DNA of 64,000 nucleotides from Phallusia mammillata (taxonomy: Eukaryota > Chordata > Ascidiacea > Phlebobranchia > Ascidiidae): positions 1 to 64,000 of the forward strand of contig QLIY01000338.1 of assembly GCA_003260075.1 (NCBI GenBank), given 5' to 3'. Position numbers and translations under genes: made by a program. Shown here one piece after another: positions 48,101 through 60,800 of this stretch (the stretch's first letter is position 1; the number at the start of each line of letters is the position of its first letter). A model generated the notes under the pieces. The model saw nothing but the letters and a program-made list of their open reading frames with translations. It was not told the DNA's origin and did no database searches.

Positions 48101-51100
48101 TGTTACACGGGTCAGTGCGCGATACAGTAAGAACATAAAACGATTTTGTCTGAAACATTGGACGTGTATTTGTGGGTTGCTATGGTTTATAATGTGGCGT
48201 GGCATTTGCATTCCTATGTTAAGCGAAGGATTTCTCCTTATGCAAAGGTTATTGGGTTGATTGTTTTCATAATACGAATAGAAATTTTCTTAATGTGTTG
48301 AATATCGGTTGACTGTTTGCACGTTGCTATTGGCTGGTACTTGTGTTGCTTGGTAACGTTTCTATAACATAATCAACTCTTACTGGTGTAGGAACAGCCA
48401 AATGTTATTGTGTTCATTGTAGGTCATTACCCTGGTCTACCGTTTACAGTTTTTACACCAAATTTCTCATAGCCGATTGCTTAGCAAATAGGCTTTGACA
48501 TACTCATGTAAAATCATGTTATTTGAGCTTAATTTAAACCGACAATCTCCAAAGGGCATCGAGACCTTTAATGTCGCTTTGATGTTTTTCCTTTCTATAT
48601 ATCTAACAGCAAGGCAAATATGAAATCGGTTCATGCAAGGTTTGAGAACCACTAAAATTTTTAATTTTACAAAACCCAGCCAAGCGCTGAGTTAAAGCAA
48701 TATAGCAACTTAGCCACACATGGCACTTTGACAAGATTTGAAATATCTGGAGAATGCGAACGACTTAAAACACCTCAAGAAGTTTGAATCCAGTTTAATT
48801 CTCAACTGACATCTCGGCTTGTCTGGTAAAACTCCACATCAGTTACACGAACAAAATGAAGTGGCTCGTGATTCGATGTTAAACCTGCAGGTTGGGGAAG
48901 TTGCTTTGGTGGGTTTTAACAAGGATTTGTTGAGATAAAAGGGGATAAAACTGGTCTTAACTTGACGAAAAGGAGAAACGTTTCTGTGCAAGACTGCTAC
49001 CCACAAATACAGGGTTGCACATGCACTAAAATATTGCACGTAATCTACGTAAGAATTTATCAACTTTATAGGGCTCTTCTGGTAATTGTATTTTTGATAC
49101 CGATGTTTCGTCATATGCAGCCCGCCTTCATTAGCGTAAATAAGACCTCTATAAAGTTGATATTGTGCCTGGGAGCAACAGCTTGTACATAGTTCAGTTT
49201 ATATTGCGCAACGTAATGCAAAAGAAGCGGCAAGTTAGGGTGGAACACGCTGAGGACTTGAAACTTTAAGAGTTAAACACAGCAAGATAACATCACCATC
49301 CGGTTTCACAAACTATGTGTAATTTATCTATAACAACAAAAATCAACTACAAAAACCGTTACCTCGCGCTTTGCATATTACGCCTCTGTATTTCGATTCG
49401 AACCAAGTTGCAAACAAACTAAACATAAGATTAAATGCAATTGGATTTATGGCAGAGTCAGTAAGAGTTCATTATAAACTGACAAACAAGCAAACAAACA
49501 TTCAAACACAAACAGCCTCGCAAAACATAACTTACATTTTACGGGGATCGTTCAAGATCGTAAAAGCTCAGCAAACAAGGTTTTTGGGATTGGTAATTTG
49601 TCATTTCTATGATTTGTGCGTTCAACACCCGCAAATGTGCGTAGACTTGGACCTTCGGTTGTCTGATGTGTGTGCAGCTGGAGCTGGTTAACCGACACCA
49701 CGGTAGTAAGCAAATACAAGGGTAGACAAGGCTGATTTGTGAATAAAAGCTGCGCCACTGGTAACTGACGGTTTGTAGCCAGTGGTGGGGTACACATCCT
49801 TTGTTAGCCAGTTCTATCACAAAAGTCATATTTTTCAGTCGGTTCTGTTACAAAAAGTCCATTGACAGCAACCAGTAATGCTAACCGGTTCGCTGATCTA
49901 CAGCGAGTTGAGCAGGGAGCACATGATCTCACTCTTGCTCACCATGACAACGACGGANTGATCTCATAAAATTTCGTGGGACGGTTCTATAGAACCGGTG
50001 CGAACCGGCTGAATCCCACCACTGTTTGTAACTGTGCTACAAACTGGGTTGGATGCCTGTCCTTTGTGTGGTGCCATGACTTTCCGTTGCATCGTAATTG
50101 ACACTTTGTAGTTGACGCGCTTTTTTCATATTATATGCCACTCTGACGCACATGTTGTAAAGCTTACGTCAATTTGGAAGCGACGCAAATCAGTTGACGA
50201 CAAACCGCTTTGATTATCCGACGACAACACACAGGGGAATCGAGGCAACTGAATGTCCCAACACACAACAAAGCCATGTGATAAACTAAAACCAGTAAAA
50301 CATCCCCCAATCGTGTTGATCAAACATTAATTGGAAAGGTGGCTTTCTAATATACTTCCATTTTATATACTCAATACGATGTTTACCAATTTACTATACA
50401 CATCATTTAATCTACACATATGATTGCTTTTGCCAACAAAAACGAATAAGTCCCCACAGGCGTGTTTGTGCGTATTTACGGCAAACCAATGTTCCGGTTA
50501 TTTTAAGATTCGTAAGAGGGGGAGGGGACCCATAATAAGTTTTACGACAAAGTTTGGTGAAAGAGCTTTGCCGATGGTAACTTGATATCATAGTAGTTAC
50601 GACATCAGTAAAAAAGCAATTGCTTCACAAGTGTAACCACAACACTTTGTCACAACTAAACCACACGCAACCACAATTGTAGTGATTTGTTTGTTTACTT
50701 GTTATGTAAAATTTCATGGGACTAAAGCCGATAGCGCTCCCAATTACAAAACTCTATCAGGTTTTTCGTATACATGAGAATTTTTACCTCAAACCATTGG
50801 GTCAAAAATTACACGTACGTTTTAAATAATAGTTCTATGTTTTTTGCAGCAAACTCGTCGGCGCCACCTTGTGATGAGAGAGAAGAAGAGGAAGTGGAGG
50901 ACAATCAGGATTACTCACGTGAGTAGAGATTTAGGCCAGCAGCGAGGCAGGAGCAAGTAATCAATTTATTCTACTCAGAGCTAGTCAGTGCGATGATTTA
51001 AACTAGAAAACTCAAACCTCTAAATTTGACAGGAGTTATCAGTAATGATTGGTTAAACCGATTTATAATAATTCGTTAAACTCCAAACACACACAAAAAC

Positions 51101-53895
51101 CCTCTCGTCTTTGGCCAGAAATACGTCGGATAATGAAACAAAACGAATCAGTCTCTTGCAACGCTAATCTTTGGCTGGTTCAGCAACGTATTCATCTTGT
51201 ATAACTGCGCTTTTTGTTATCTTTCCCAAAATTAGCCTCATCCTAGTGCAAACTAACCCAGGTTAGAATCACTTAGGTCAACTTTAACCGGGTTGGCGGT
51301 ATTTTGAAGTTACTGCAACAAATCACTCTCATCAATCTGTGTAGCGTGAGAGGGGGTTGTTATTTCAACTTGTGTGGTTTTACTAATGAGTCAAACCCTA
51401 AGCCAAACATCACTTGTTGTTGCAAAGATCGGGTTTTACATTCCTTGCTGTTTGATTGATAAGCCAACCTAACTTGCTAGTGGTTTGTCTTGCGGTGGTC
51501 GGTCAGTAGTTCAGAGTTTTTTTTTGAAATTCGTTCGACGATTTTTACCACTTGAACATTACTTGGTTGGAAGGTGACAGCTTGATTTGTTGTGATGTAC
51601 TAACACTATAACGTGCCTAAACACGACGAAACGTTTATCAGACATACTTTTGAAGTGTTAATGCCCAGATAAAGGCGACCTAAAAATGACGTTGAAACGT
51701 TGTTTAAAGAAATACATTTGCCAGAAGAGCACTATTTGGTTTTTACATAATGCCTGGTAGCAACAGTTTATCAGACGCACATAGGTTTGAATATTTCGTT
51801 GCTTTTTGCCAACATCAAAGTGACTTCTGTTACACAAACTTCACACACAGGAATTCATTTGGAATCTCAAATAACTTCAACATATTTCACTCAGGTCCCG
51901 AACATTGACATTTACACTTATTTTATTGCATCAAATACCCAGTAATGTGGGAAACCGAATAGTTGTTCGCGTGCCGACCTAGATTTTAGAAACCCCCCCA
52001 CAAGCGCGCGCGCTGGTAACCACGTGACGAGTGATGTTACGTCAGAATCACAAACCGTACATGGCACTATTTGTACGTCATAATAGGTTTTACTGAACCC
52101 AGGTTGTAGTTGAGATTTTTCTACAAGCGTTTTGTAGTTTAATAAACTTCAGCAGTTTTCCACACAAGACTCGCATCATTTCAAGTGCTCCCCCCCCCCA
52201 AGCGTTTTGTAGTTTAATAAACTTCAGCAGTTTTCCACACAAGACTCATCATTTCAAGTGCTGATAGATAGATAGTTTGCGAAATGCTTTGAAATTAACT
52301 TGTCAGATCTCAACGTGATGATAAGAATGACTAGTTACGATCAACCATAAATTAATCGGCATTTTGCAGCAAACGGTGTAATGCACTTACGCGTTGACAG
52401 CATGCTGTTGTTCTGCTATAGGCGTGTATTTATTAACTTAACGCATTGGCCATGCAATTAACCAATCGAATCGTAATTATTACTTAACGTCAACATTCTC
52501 AAACAAAGTTAAGTGTTGAAGTTCGATACACATGTGTTAGATAAGTGGATGAACATATATTACTATGTCTTGCCATTTGGAAATGCTTGTGAGGCCAGCT
52601 TAATTCGGTACAACGCCTCTAATAGGCTCGATAGTGGGCCTAATGACTGACTTTCAACGCATTTGATAAGTGGGCAACGTTTTGCAGGTGGCCAAAACTA
52701 AATTTAGAACGCTACTTTATGAAAAGCAAATTATTGAACTATGTTTCAATCCGTCCATTTTCTTTACTGTCATTTACTTGAGTTAAGATTGTCAAGATTT
52801 TTAATTTCGAACACAAGTTCTTTCAACAAAACCTCAGGGAAAGATAGCAACTCCTGAAATATAAGTATCGTATCTATTTTTAGATCAAATTTGCAAAGTC
52901 AACTCCTTTTCGCCTTATTATTGCGATTAGGCAGGAAAATTTTGCTGAAAAAATGCAAAGAATTTGAGTTATGAGTGAAGCGCTGCTTCATAATTTGCCA
53001 TAATGATGGGAGGCGACCTTGAAAACGAGCGAAAATCGGCATTAAATCGTCGCTCGGTCAAACTCGTTGTTAGCTGGGGTCGTTATGTTATTAGATGGCA
53101 ATCTAAAATCTCAATGTGGCAACTATCACATCGGTTGAAGCTTATTTCGCTGCAGATAAGCAGAATAAGGTCGTGTCGATCTCAGATAGTGTGAACATTA
53201 GCATGCCGAGCATTTTTGACCGACATTAGCTGATTCTGACGTCTAATCGGTTTTGGATTTGTTACGATTCACGCAAAATACGTTAAACTCAATCGAACTG
53301 TGGGGTTAATAACATTTTGACTGAGGCAAAGAAAGTACGACTCATTCTTAATTTATGAGTGACATTTTTGGGTGTTGTTTGCAATAGAAGTAACAATGTA
53401 TAGAGTTGTGTTGCTTAGTTGAACCTGAATTGCTGATGATGCCAAAAGTGTTGTGAAAATGTTTGAATAACAAAATGGTTTAGTTTAATGCTACGCAACG
53501 ATAAATATGTACTTAGTTAACACACTATGACTGGTATTTGTTTTTACACAAAATGTATATTATATATATTAATGAAGCGCCAAACTTCATCATTTAAGCT
53601 AATACACAAACATATCTTACGCGTTCAAGTTCATCAATATCGAATGGTAAAACCTTAACGCTGTTAAAAATACGTCAAATTCCAGTAAATGGGCGAGCAT
53701 AACAAATATGTTTGTTGCATTCCACCACATTTAGTCAGTTTTATTGAAATTTCTCCGATGAAATTGGCCCAAGGTAAATGAGCCTTTCTATTTGCACAAG
53801 CGCAAAACAGAGTCGAAGTATTTTCTCTCCACTTCCAAACAAATTCCTCCAAACAACACCGCTTGCGCCGCTAGAACCACAAATCAACATCAATT

Positions 53896-53986
<91 letters not shown>

Positions 53987-54738
53987 ACAAACAGCCACAA
54001 ACCGACTGTAAACTTCTAAAAACAAAATTCCTTGTTTTGTAAAACCCGAATGAAATGATTGAAACAAACACGACAACAAGAAGAGCAACTTGTTTCTACG
54101 TACGACCGTGTACGGATATACACATTCCGATCATGGGATTAGGATTGTTTATTTGTGAAGTTATGATGGGCGGCCCCTGCGGTTTGCACAGAGCACGCCG
54201 TAATATTGAGACAGCTGCAAATTACAAACACACGACAAGGTATGTGGACGTATTTGGCAAAGTAGAAGACAACTTCAGTATACAGATTTGCTTGTATTTA
54301 TTTTTAGAGGTTCGGGTCCGGCTTAAAAGAAACCTAAAACATCACGTTTAGATGTTGTAGCGATGTTTGCTGGAAATATTTTAAATATTTGAGGGTTCTA
54401 GGTCTATAAACAAGGTTTAGATGTGAGAAATTTAAACTTTTCCGATTGGAGGCAGTGAGGCAAATGGGAGGTTAAAGTTTTGTCAAATTTGCGAAGCGAC
54501 AATTTGAAACTTGAAAAGCAAACCGTTGTCTTCTTGCCAAAATTCTGCCAAAGCAGCTTACCATGTATCCATCCCCAGTAACGCAGGGCGAATTGACTGA
54601 CAAAGTGGCCCCCCCCCCTTTGCGAAGCGACAATTTGAAACTTGAAAAGCAAACCGTTGTCTTCTTACCAAAATTCTGCCAAAGCAGCTTACCACGTATC
54701 CATCCCCAGTAACGCAGGGCGAATTGGCTGACAAAGTG

Positions 54739-54831
<93 letters not shown>

Positions 54832-57800
54832 TTAAGAAATTTGTGTTGGAAAACCCAATCTCTTATCGTTTTCCGGGCGACCTTTGCTCCCACAAGGTAA
54901 AAAAACGGGCGAAAACGTCATAAATCGCGTTACGTAATTGTGACATCACAATGAAGCGGCTCGGTCATTCACAAACAGGGTGTGGTTACGAAAACATTCC
55001 TTCCTCTTTCAAATTGCATTTGTCAGGTGGCTGCGTTGCGTCGCCATCTTTGCCCAAGGTTGATCGTGACCGCAACTTGAGGGTTAAACAGGAATGTTTG
55101 CGAAAGTCCATGAAACGACTGTGAGAGGAACTACTTGATTCCCAAGACTAAGATGCACTTGGTAACTCTCGATTTGTGTAAGACAGATAAAAACAAGTAA
55201 CTGGTAAATATTTGATAAATAAACTGTTGCTTCCAGGCATAACGTATTGACAAATATAAGTTTCTTCCAGCAGTCTTTAATATTATATGCCGACGTTTCG
55301 ACGTCCCATAATACGAGACACCTTCATCAGGGTAACGACAAAACTTATGGGTACTGGTAAATATTTGATTGGCAATAATTTGGGGCTGAGAACACATTCA
55401 CAAAACCGCATATTATACCTAATCGATACCTAATTGTAAACATGAACTTTTCGCGTCAATATTAACTTACATTTCGGTGTAGGTAAGTTTTCTGTTACTC
55501 CATTATGTAAATAAACACAAGACACAGTTTACAGCTACGCAGCATGTTCTGCTTCACTCATATAAGATTTAGAAAACTTTGCAATATGTCGGAATATAAA
55601 TCATGTATCACTTTCATAACTTAACATTTTGGTCTGTCAGTGGGGGAATTAATCATGCTAAATGCTGCGTGTCATAGCCATGAATCAAAAGAATGAAACA
55701 CAAGCACACCAAAACGATAACGAATGTGCGATAACGAATGATTGGGTCTCTAATCTTTGAGTTGGTGCCTTTAGCATACTGAAGGAATCACTTTTGGTTT
55801 GATGTACTTTTTGAGTCATTAGTAGGCGCATAAATCATGATAAATGTTGCTTGACTTTGGAACAGTCAGAAATCAGACTTGGCCAAGCTCATTGCGTTCA
55901 GACATAAGTAGATGCACAAACAACATGAGGTAGGGTCTGAGACGGGAAAATCTGTTTTCAGTTCCCTCAACCCTTTGCCGTAATTTCGTGTCTGACCTTT
56001 TGCCAAAACCAACCGATTCTGTCAGACTCGAAAACCGCAAACACTTCAAGAGGTCAAGGGTCACTGCGCATGGGATGACGTGACGTAGAAGCATGTTAAT
56101 TGGGTGGAAAAGTGACAAAGTTAACTGAGGTGACCTGCCGATAATGTGGTGGTGTTTTCATAATGTTTACCCAACCAACATCAAATGTGCTTTATTAGCA
56201 ACAAATGTAAACTTTTACGACCAGTTTTATATGTTATGACAAATTTTCTTTGATTGAAGTAGGAATTAGAAAACAAAATGACGATCATATATACATTGCA
56301 ATGCAATCAACCAACAACAGATGTTTACATGATCAGGGCAGAATCAAACTGTGAATTTTAAATTTTGTGATATTTTAAGTTTTTATTTTTAAACACGAAA
56401 ATGCATTTTGCTGTTTGTGCTGTACATTTGAAACCACAGCTTTCATGCTTGCAGCTTTATCTATGGATACAAGTCAAAGTAAATTTCATGGTTATTTTAA
56501 GCTTGCTGAAAATTTTAGTGTTACGTTGCAAAATAATGTCCAACATGACCTAAACTAGCACCGAAAATTTTGTGCAAAAATGCGAAAAACCTAACGTCGG
56601 TTTTCCAGAAAAGTGTTTCAGGTTTGCTTCCGAAAAACGATTTAATCGGGTTAAGATTTTATGGAAAGTTGTTGGGTTTCAAAATAATGAGATATTTCCG
56701 GCAACGCATCAAATTCCTGAGTTAAAGAGAAATGCCAACATCATAAAAGTTGAGAGCAAACATTTCTAAATATGCTGCTCCTATAAGCTTATCACTGATG
56801 ATGGCAAAACCACGCCACTTTTTGCGACTTCATAGACTACCAATTCATCACAGATTAAAAATATTTTACTAATCATGAAGCCAACCAAAAAAGTAAAAAC
56901 AAAACTAATAAAACTTGGTTTAGGAAATCTATTTGAATAAGAATTTCGAACACCAACGCTTTGTTTGCTAATATTGGGTTACACAAGTCCAAATGTTAAA
57001 CAAACCAACCTAAAATCCTGTTGAAGTAACCCCACTCTGAGAAGCAATAAAACGATCTAAGATGTAGAAACAATTTCCACTTTACCGCAATTTCTTCCAC
57101 ACGGGAGCGAAGTTTATTGCCGGTTTGTTTTACATCTCGCGACTTAATGACTTTGTGGTTTATTGGGGGGGAGGGGGTGTATTTTACCCCCCAAGCGCCG
57201 GCGCCGATATTGTGTGACAATGACGTCATTAGACTGTTTGGTGACCACGTGGGCGACGTTGCAAGAGGGTTGTTAAATACGAACGGCGTTTCCTGAAAAG
57301 AACAAGTACAACAAAAATATCCAGTATGAGTTTCAACTTAATTGCGTTTTACAATCTTAAAAAAACGAAACCATTAAAATTAGGCAAATGTAAAAGCTGG
57401 TCACAAAAACGAAATTTGGCCTTTCTTATGGACAAGAATGCATTTTTTTTTGAAAAGAGATGACATAATTTTAACAACGATTTTAACTTTCGACCATAAA
57501 TCAACGCAAAAATTGTGATGATATAAGTTACTTGAATGCGCACAAGATTTTGAAATCAACACATTCTTATTGCAAACTTGTCACATATCCCATCACTCAC
57601 ACATAACTCGAACAACCGCAACAATGTTAAAATCTACTTGACACCTTTCCACACTTGATCCAGTGCTCTAGGGTCATATTTCAGTATTCGAGTGAACTCT
57701 CGAGTCCCGCTACTCGAAAGTACTCGGGTGTGAGAGTAGCAATGTCGTGTGAAACTGAGTACTCTCAAATAACTCGTCTTGTGCCCTTCAAGTGTCCCCT

Positions 57801-60800
57801 GTGGCTCCTTCGGTCGACCCCTTGACCTTCAGAGGTCAACTGGGACATTACGTAATAACGCGCGTGCGTCGTCATGGCAGCACGTCAATGTTACGTCATA
57901 AAGGTTGCAACTCGTCAAGTTGAGAGTCTTGAACTTGAAAGTTGTTTGCGACAATTGCGCAATATTACATGTAATGTGATTTGGAACAACACGACTTACA
58001 CAAAAGTTGGTTAAAGCAATGCCTTGTGTGCACTTCAACAGATTTGTAAATGCTACAAAACATTCATATAAATGTCGGTTCTGTCCATGGTTCAAAATCT
58101 TTTCTCTCCAATTCTTTCAAACAGGAATATATTCGCCATAATACGTGAGTTGGATACATCAGACCTTTTTTGTACTGCGGATCGTTTTTGAAACTGAAGT
58201 TTTATCGCGGACCAGCCATCAAAAAACTACAAATATTTAGCAGCAAACACGCTTAAATTAATTTATCATCCCCGGGATAAACGGGAAAAATGTTTTAAAG
58301 CATTTAACCTAAAAAGGTATACGACACGGTAACGAACTCGTCCCGGACCGGTACTGGCGGTTGCCGACCACTGTATTAGAGGACTTCTACTCGCCCATCT
58401 GATTGTAAAATCCCTTGCACTAAAGTTGTTGTTTTGAACATATATGTCCTTAAATTTTGCCAAATATTCGTGATCATCTACATCAAATCAATTTACGATT
58501 TTTTTGCGTGAATCACTTCCGTCATAATGGATTTGACTCAACAAATCCCCAACACTTTGCTGACTCATCGAAAATCCCTCGCACTTTGCCACAATTTTCG
58601 CTTTAAGCTGAGATAATGAAACCGAATCGAAGTTGGAAATGGACTTGACAGTCGGTTTAAGTTGATTGACAGCCACTGAACGGCGCTATACAAGTGAGAC
58701 CGCGTGGTTATGAACTGTCCGTCAAACATGAGTTGCTTTTATAATTTTCGGGTTTTTAGTAAAGTACGTCTTGGTCTTCTTATCATTTCTTTGCACTGTT
58801 TGTGGCTTGAAAGAGTTTTCTGTTGTTAATTCCCTGCTATGATGGATCGGGGTGAATTGTTCAGACACCGAAGTCTGGGTTGTGTTTAATGGATCTGCTT
58901 TGAGCCGTTTTTTAATCGACTCTGTTTTAAGAGTTGCTGACAGGTTTAAGAGGTTTTAGCGCAGACAGCAAAGCTCTGCATCAGCCTAACTTATATATTC
59001 TATTTTGTTATTTGTTGGTTAAATAAATTTGTCTTTCAAGAAATTGATTCAAATTTATTTAATCATCAAGTCATTCATTAAAGATAAATACATTTCGCCT
59101 ATACGACATCTTCAGTATCTAAAGGCAAGCTTTTAATAGGCAATGAGCTGAGAGATGCTGGTGTACAATTTATACTGTACTGTTTCAAGATATAACATTA
59201 TCCTGATAAACGTGTCTCGTGTGGGACGTATACATGTCGGATATTTATAATTAAACTGCTGGAAGTCTTTGTTGGTTAAATAAGTTTCAAACTTCAAGGA
59301 AAATTTTACCTGCATGTTGAATAAGTCGGTTTTACATCGGAACGTAATAAATATAGTTGTTTTTCGTGTACGATAGCCACGACCACGTTAGTTGCATGAA
59401 CTGTTTTAAACGTCTTGCTTTCCAAAAATCATTTTCGCAAAAACTCTTATTATATATAAACCCAATTTACTATAGACCCACATCGTAATCATTACTCTAC
59501 GGGGATCGTTTAGTCGCCAAACACACAACTTTGTGGTTTGTTTGTATGGAAATGAATCACTATTCCTCTCCAGGGACAACGCCGTCGTTAACATTGTTTC
59601 GGGATTATCTGACGTCATAAAGACTGTCTGGTGACGTCACAATGACGATAGTGATTCACATCCGCAGTAGAAAGTGATTTGGATTTCCTGTAATGATTCC
59701 AGACACCAAATTAGCTCCATTTTATGTTGTTGCAACTAATTTTGCAAGTTCAGTTTTGATTCAGATAAGATGGAGGATCAGAAAAAGATTTTTGCAGAAT
59801 GGAATTGAAAATATGCTAATAACAGAATGACAACGTATTTCATGTTTAATGCTGAAAAAAAATGCTCATGTCCTAATCCAGGGGTGGGCAAACTACGGCC
59901 CGCGGGCCGCATGCGGCCCGGCAAAGGAGTTCATGCGGCCCGCCAAATGTTTCCGAGTAACGCTGAATAGTACTATGAGCACAGGCGCAGAGTTTTAAAA
60001 ATACCGGGGGTGTGACTTGCCCAATACCATGTACAGTATCTGTACCCGCACGATCAGGTTTTTTTAAGGTTTGGTTTGGGTGACCGCTAAGTAGTTTTAA
60101 GAAACCGCAAGCGTTTCATTTAAATGCCAAAAAATAGCCATTTCCAAATTTTGGGAAACCGCTGGAGAAATTTGGGGGACCGTTTCGGTCCAAAACAAAA
60201 ACACCTTAAAAAAAAACACTGCCACGATACTTTGGAACTAAACACAGATACTTTTCACGTGCTTTAGCCTGCCACGTTATTATGCAACTCGTCACTTGAC
60301 ACAATTTCTTCGTTCGATAAAAGTAAAAGCGATTCACGTTTTCAAATACAGCCCACTTTGCACTGTTGACGCCCAAACTTTAACACAAGGACTTCATTAA
60401 CAAAAAACGTGGTTCAGCCTTTGTTGCAACAATTAAACGCTTGTTTTTTTTAAAAAAACAATTACAATTGTAGCGTTTCAACCACTGTTTGTACAATCAT
60501 GAACAAGCGTATTTGCATAAAGCTGAAAATATACTATGTAATAATTTTGCGCAGGGGTGCACAACCTGCGGCCGCAATCTATTTTGCTAAATATTTTGAT
60601 TTTCAAACTGCTAAAACAGATTTCGTGGGACTGGAAAAAAGATTACCAGTCTAGTAACCATATGCGCCAGGCTTTTTATCCGCTTGTTATGTGCAAACAA
60701 TGCGAAAAAACGGGCACTGCAATCGTCACAATACAGTTTATGACGCCATAAACAGTTAGCTTTGTTCAGCTAAACTTGTGCACAAGTTAGAAATTGTTAA

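Larger units (their letters stand above)
42615..50849 (+). other. Intron 3 of the olfactomedin gene (8.2 kb)
   Basis: Non-coding as far as I can support. It contains an alpha repeat (46300-46505), a C-run-joined duplication (46967-47163), a beta repeat (49060-49190) and a family A MITE with a misplaced insert (49780-50024). The remainder shows no gene. Confidence 0.65.
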
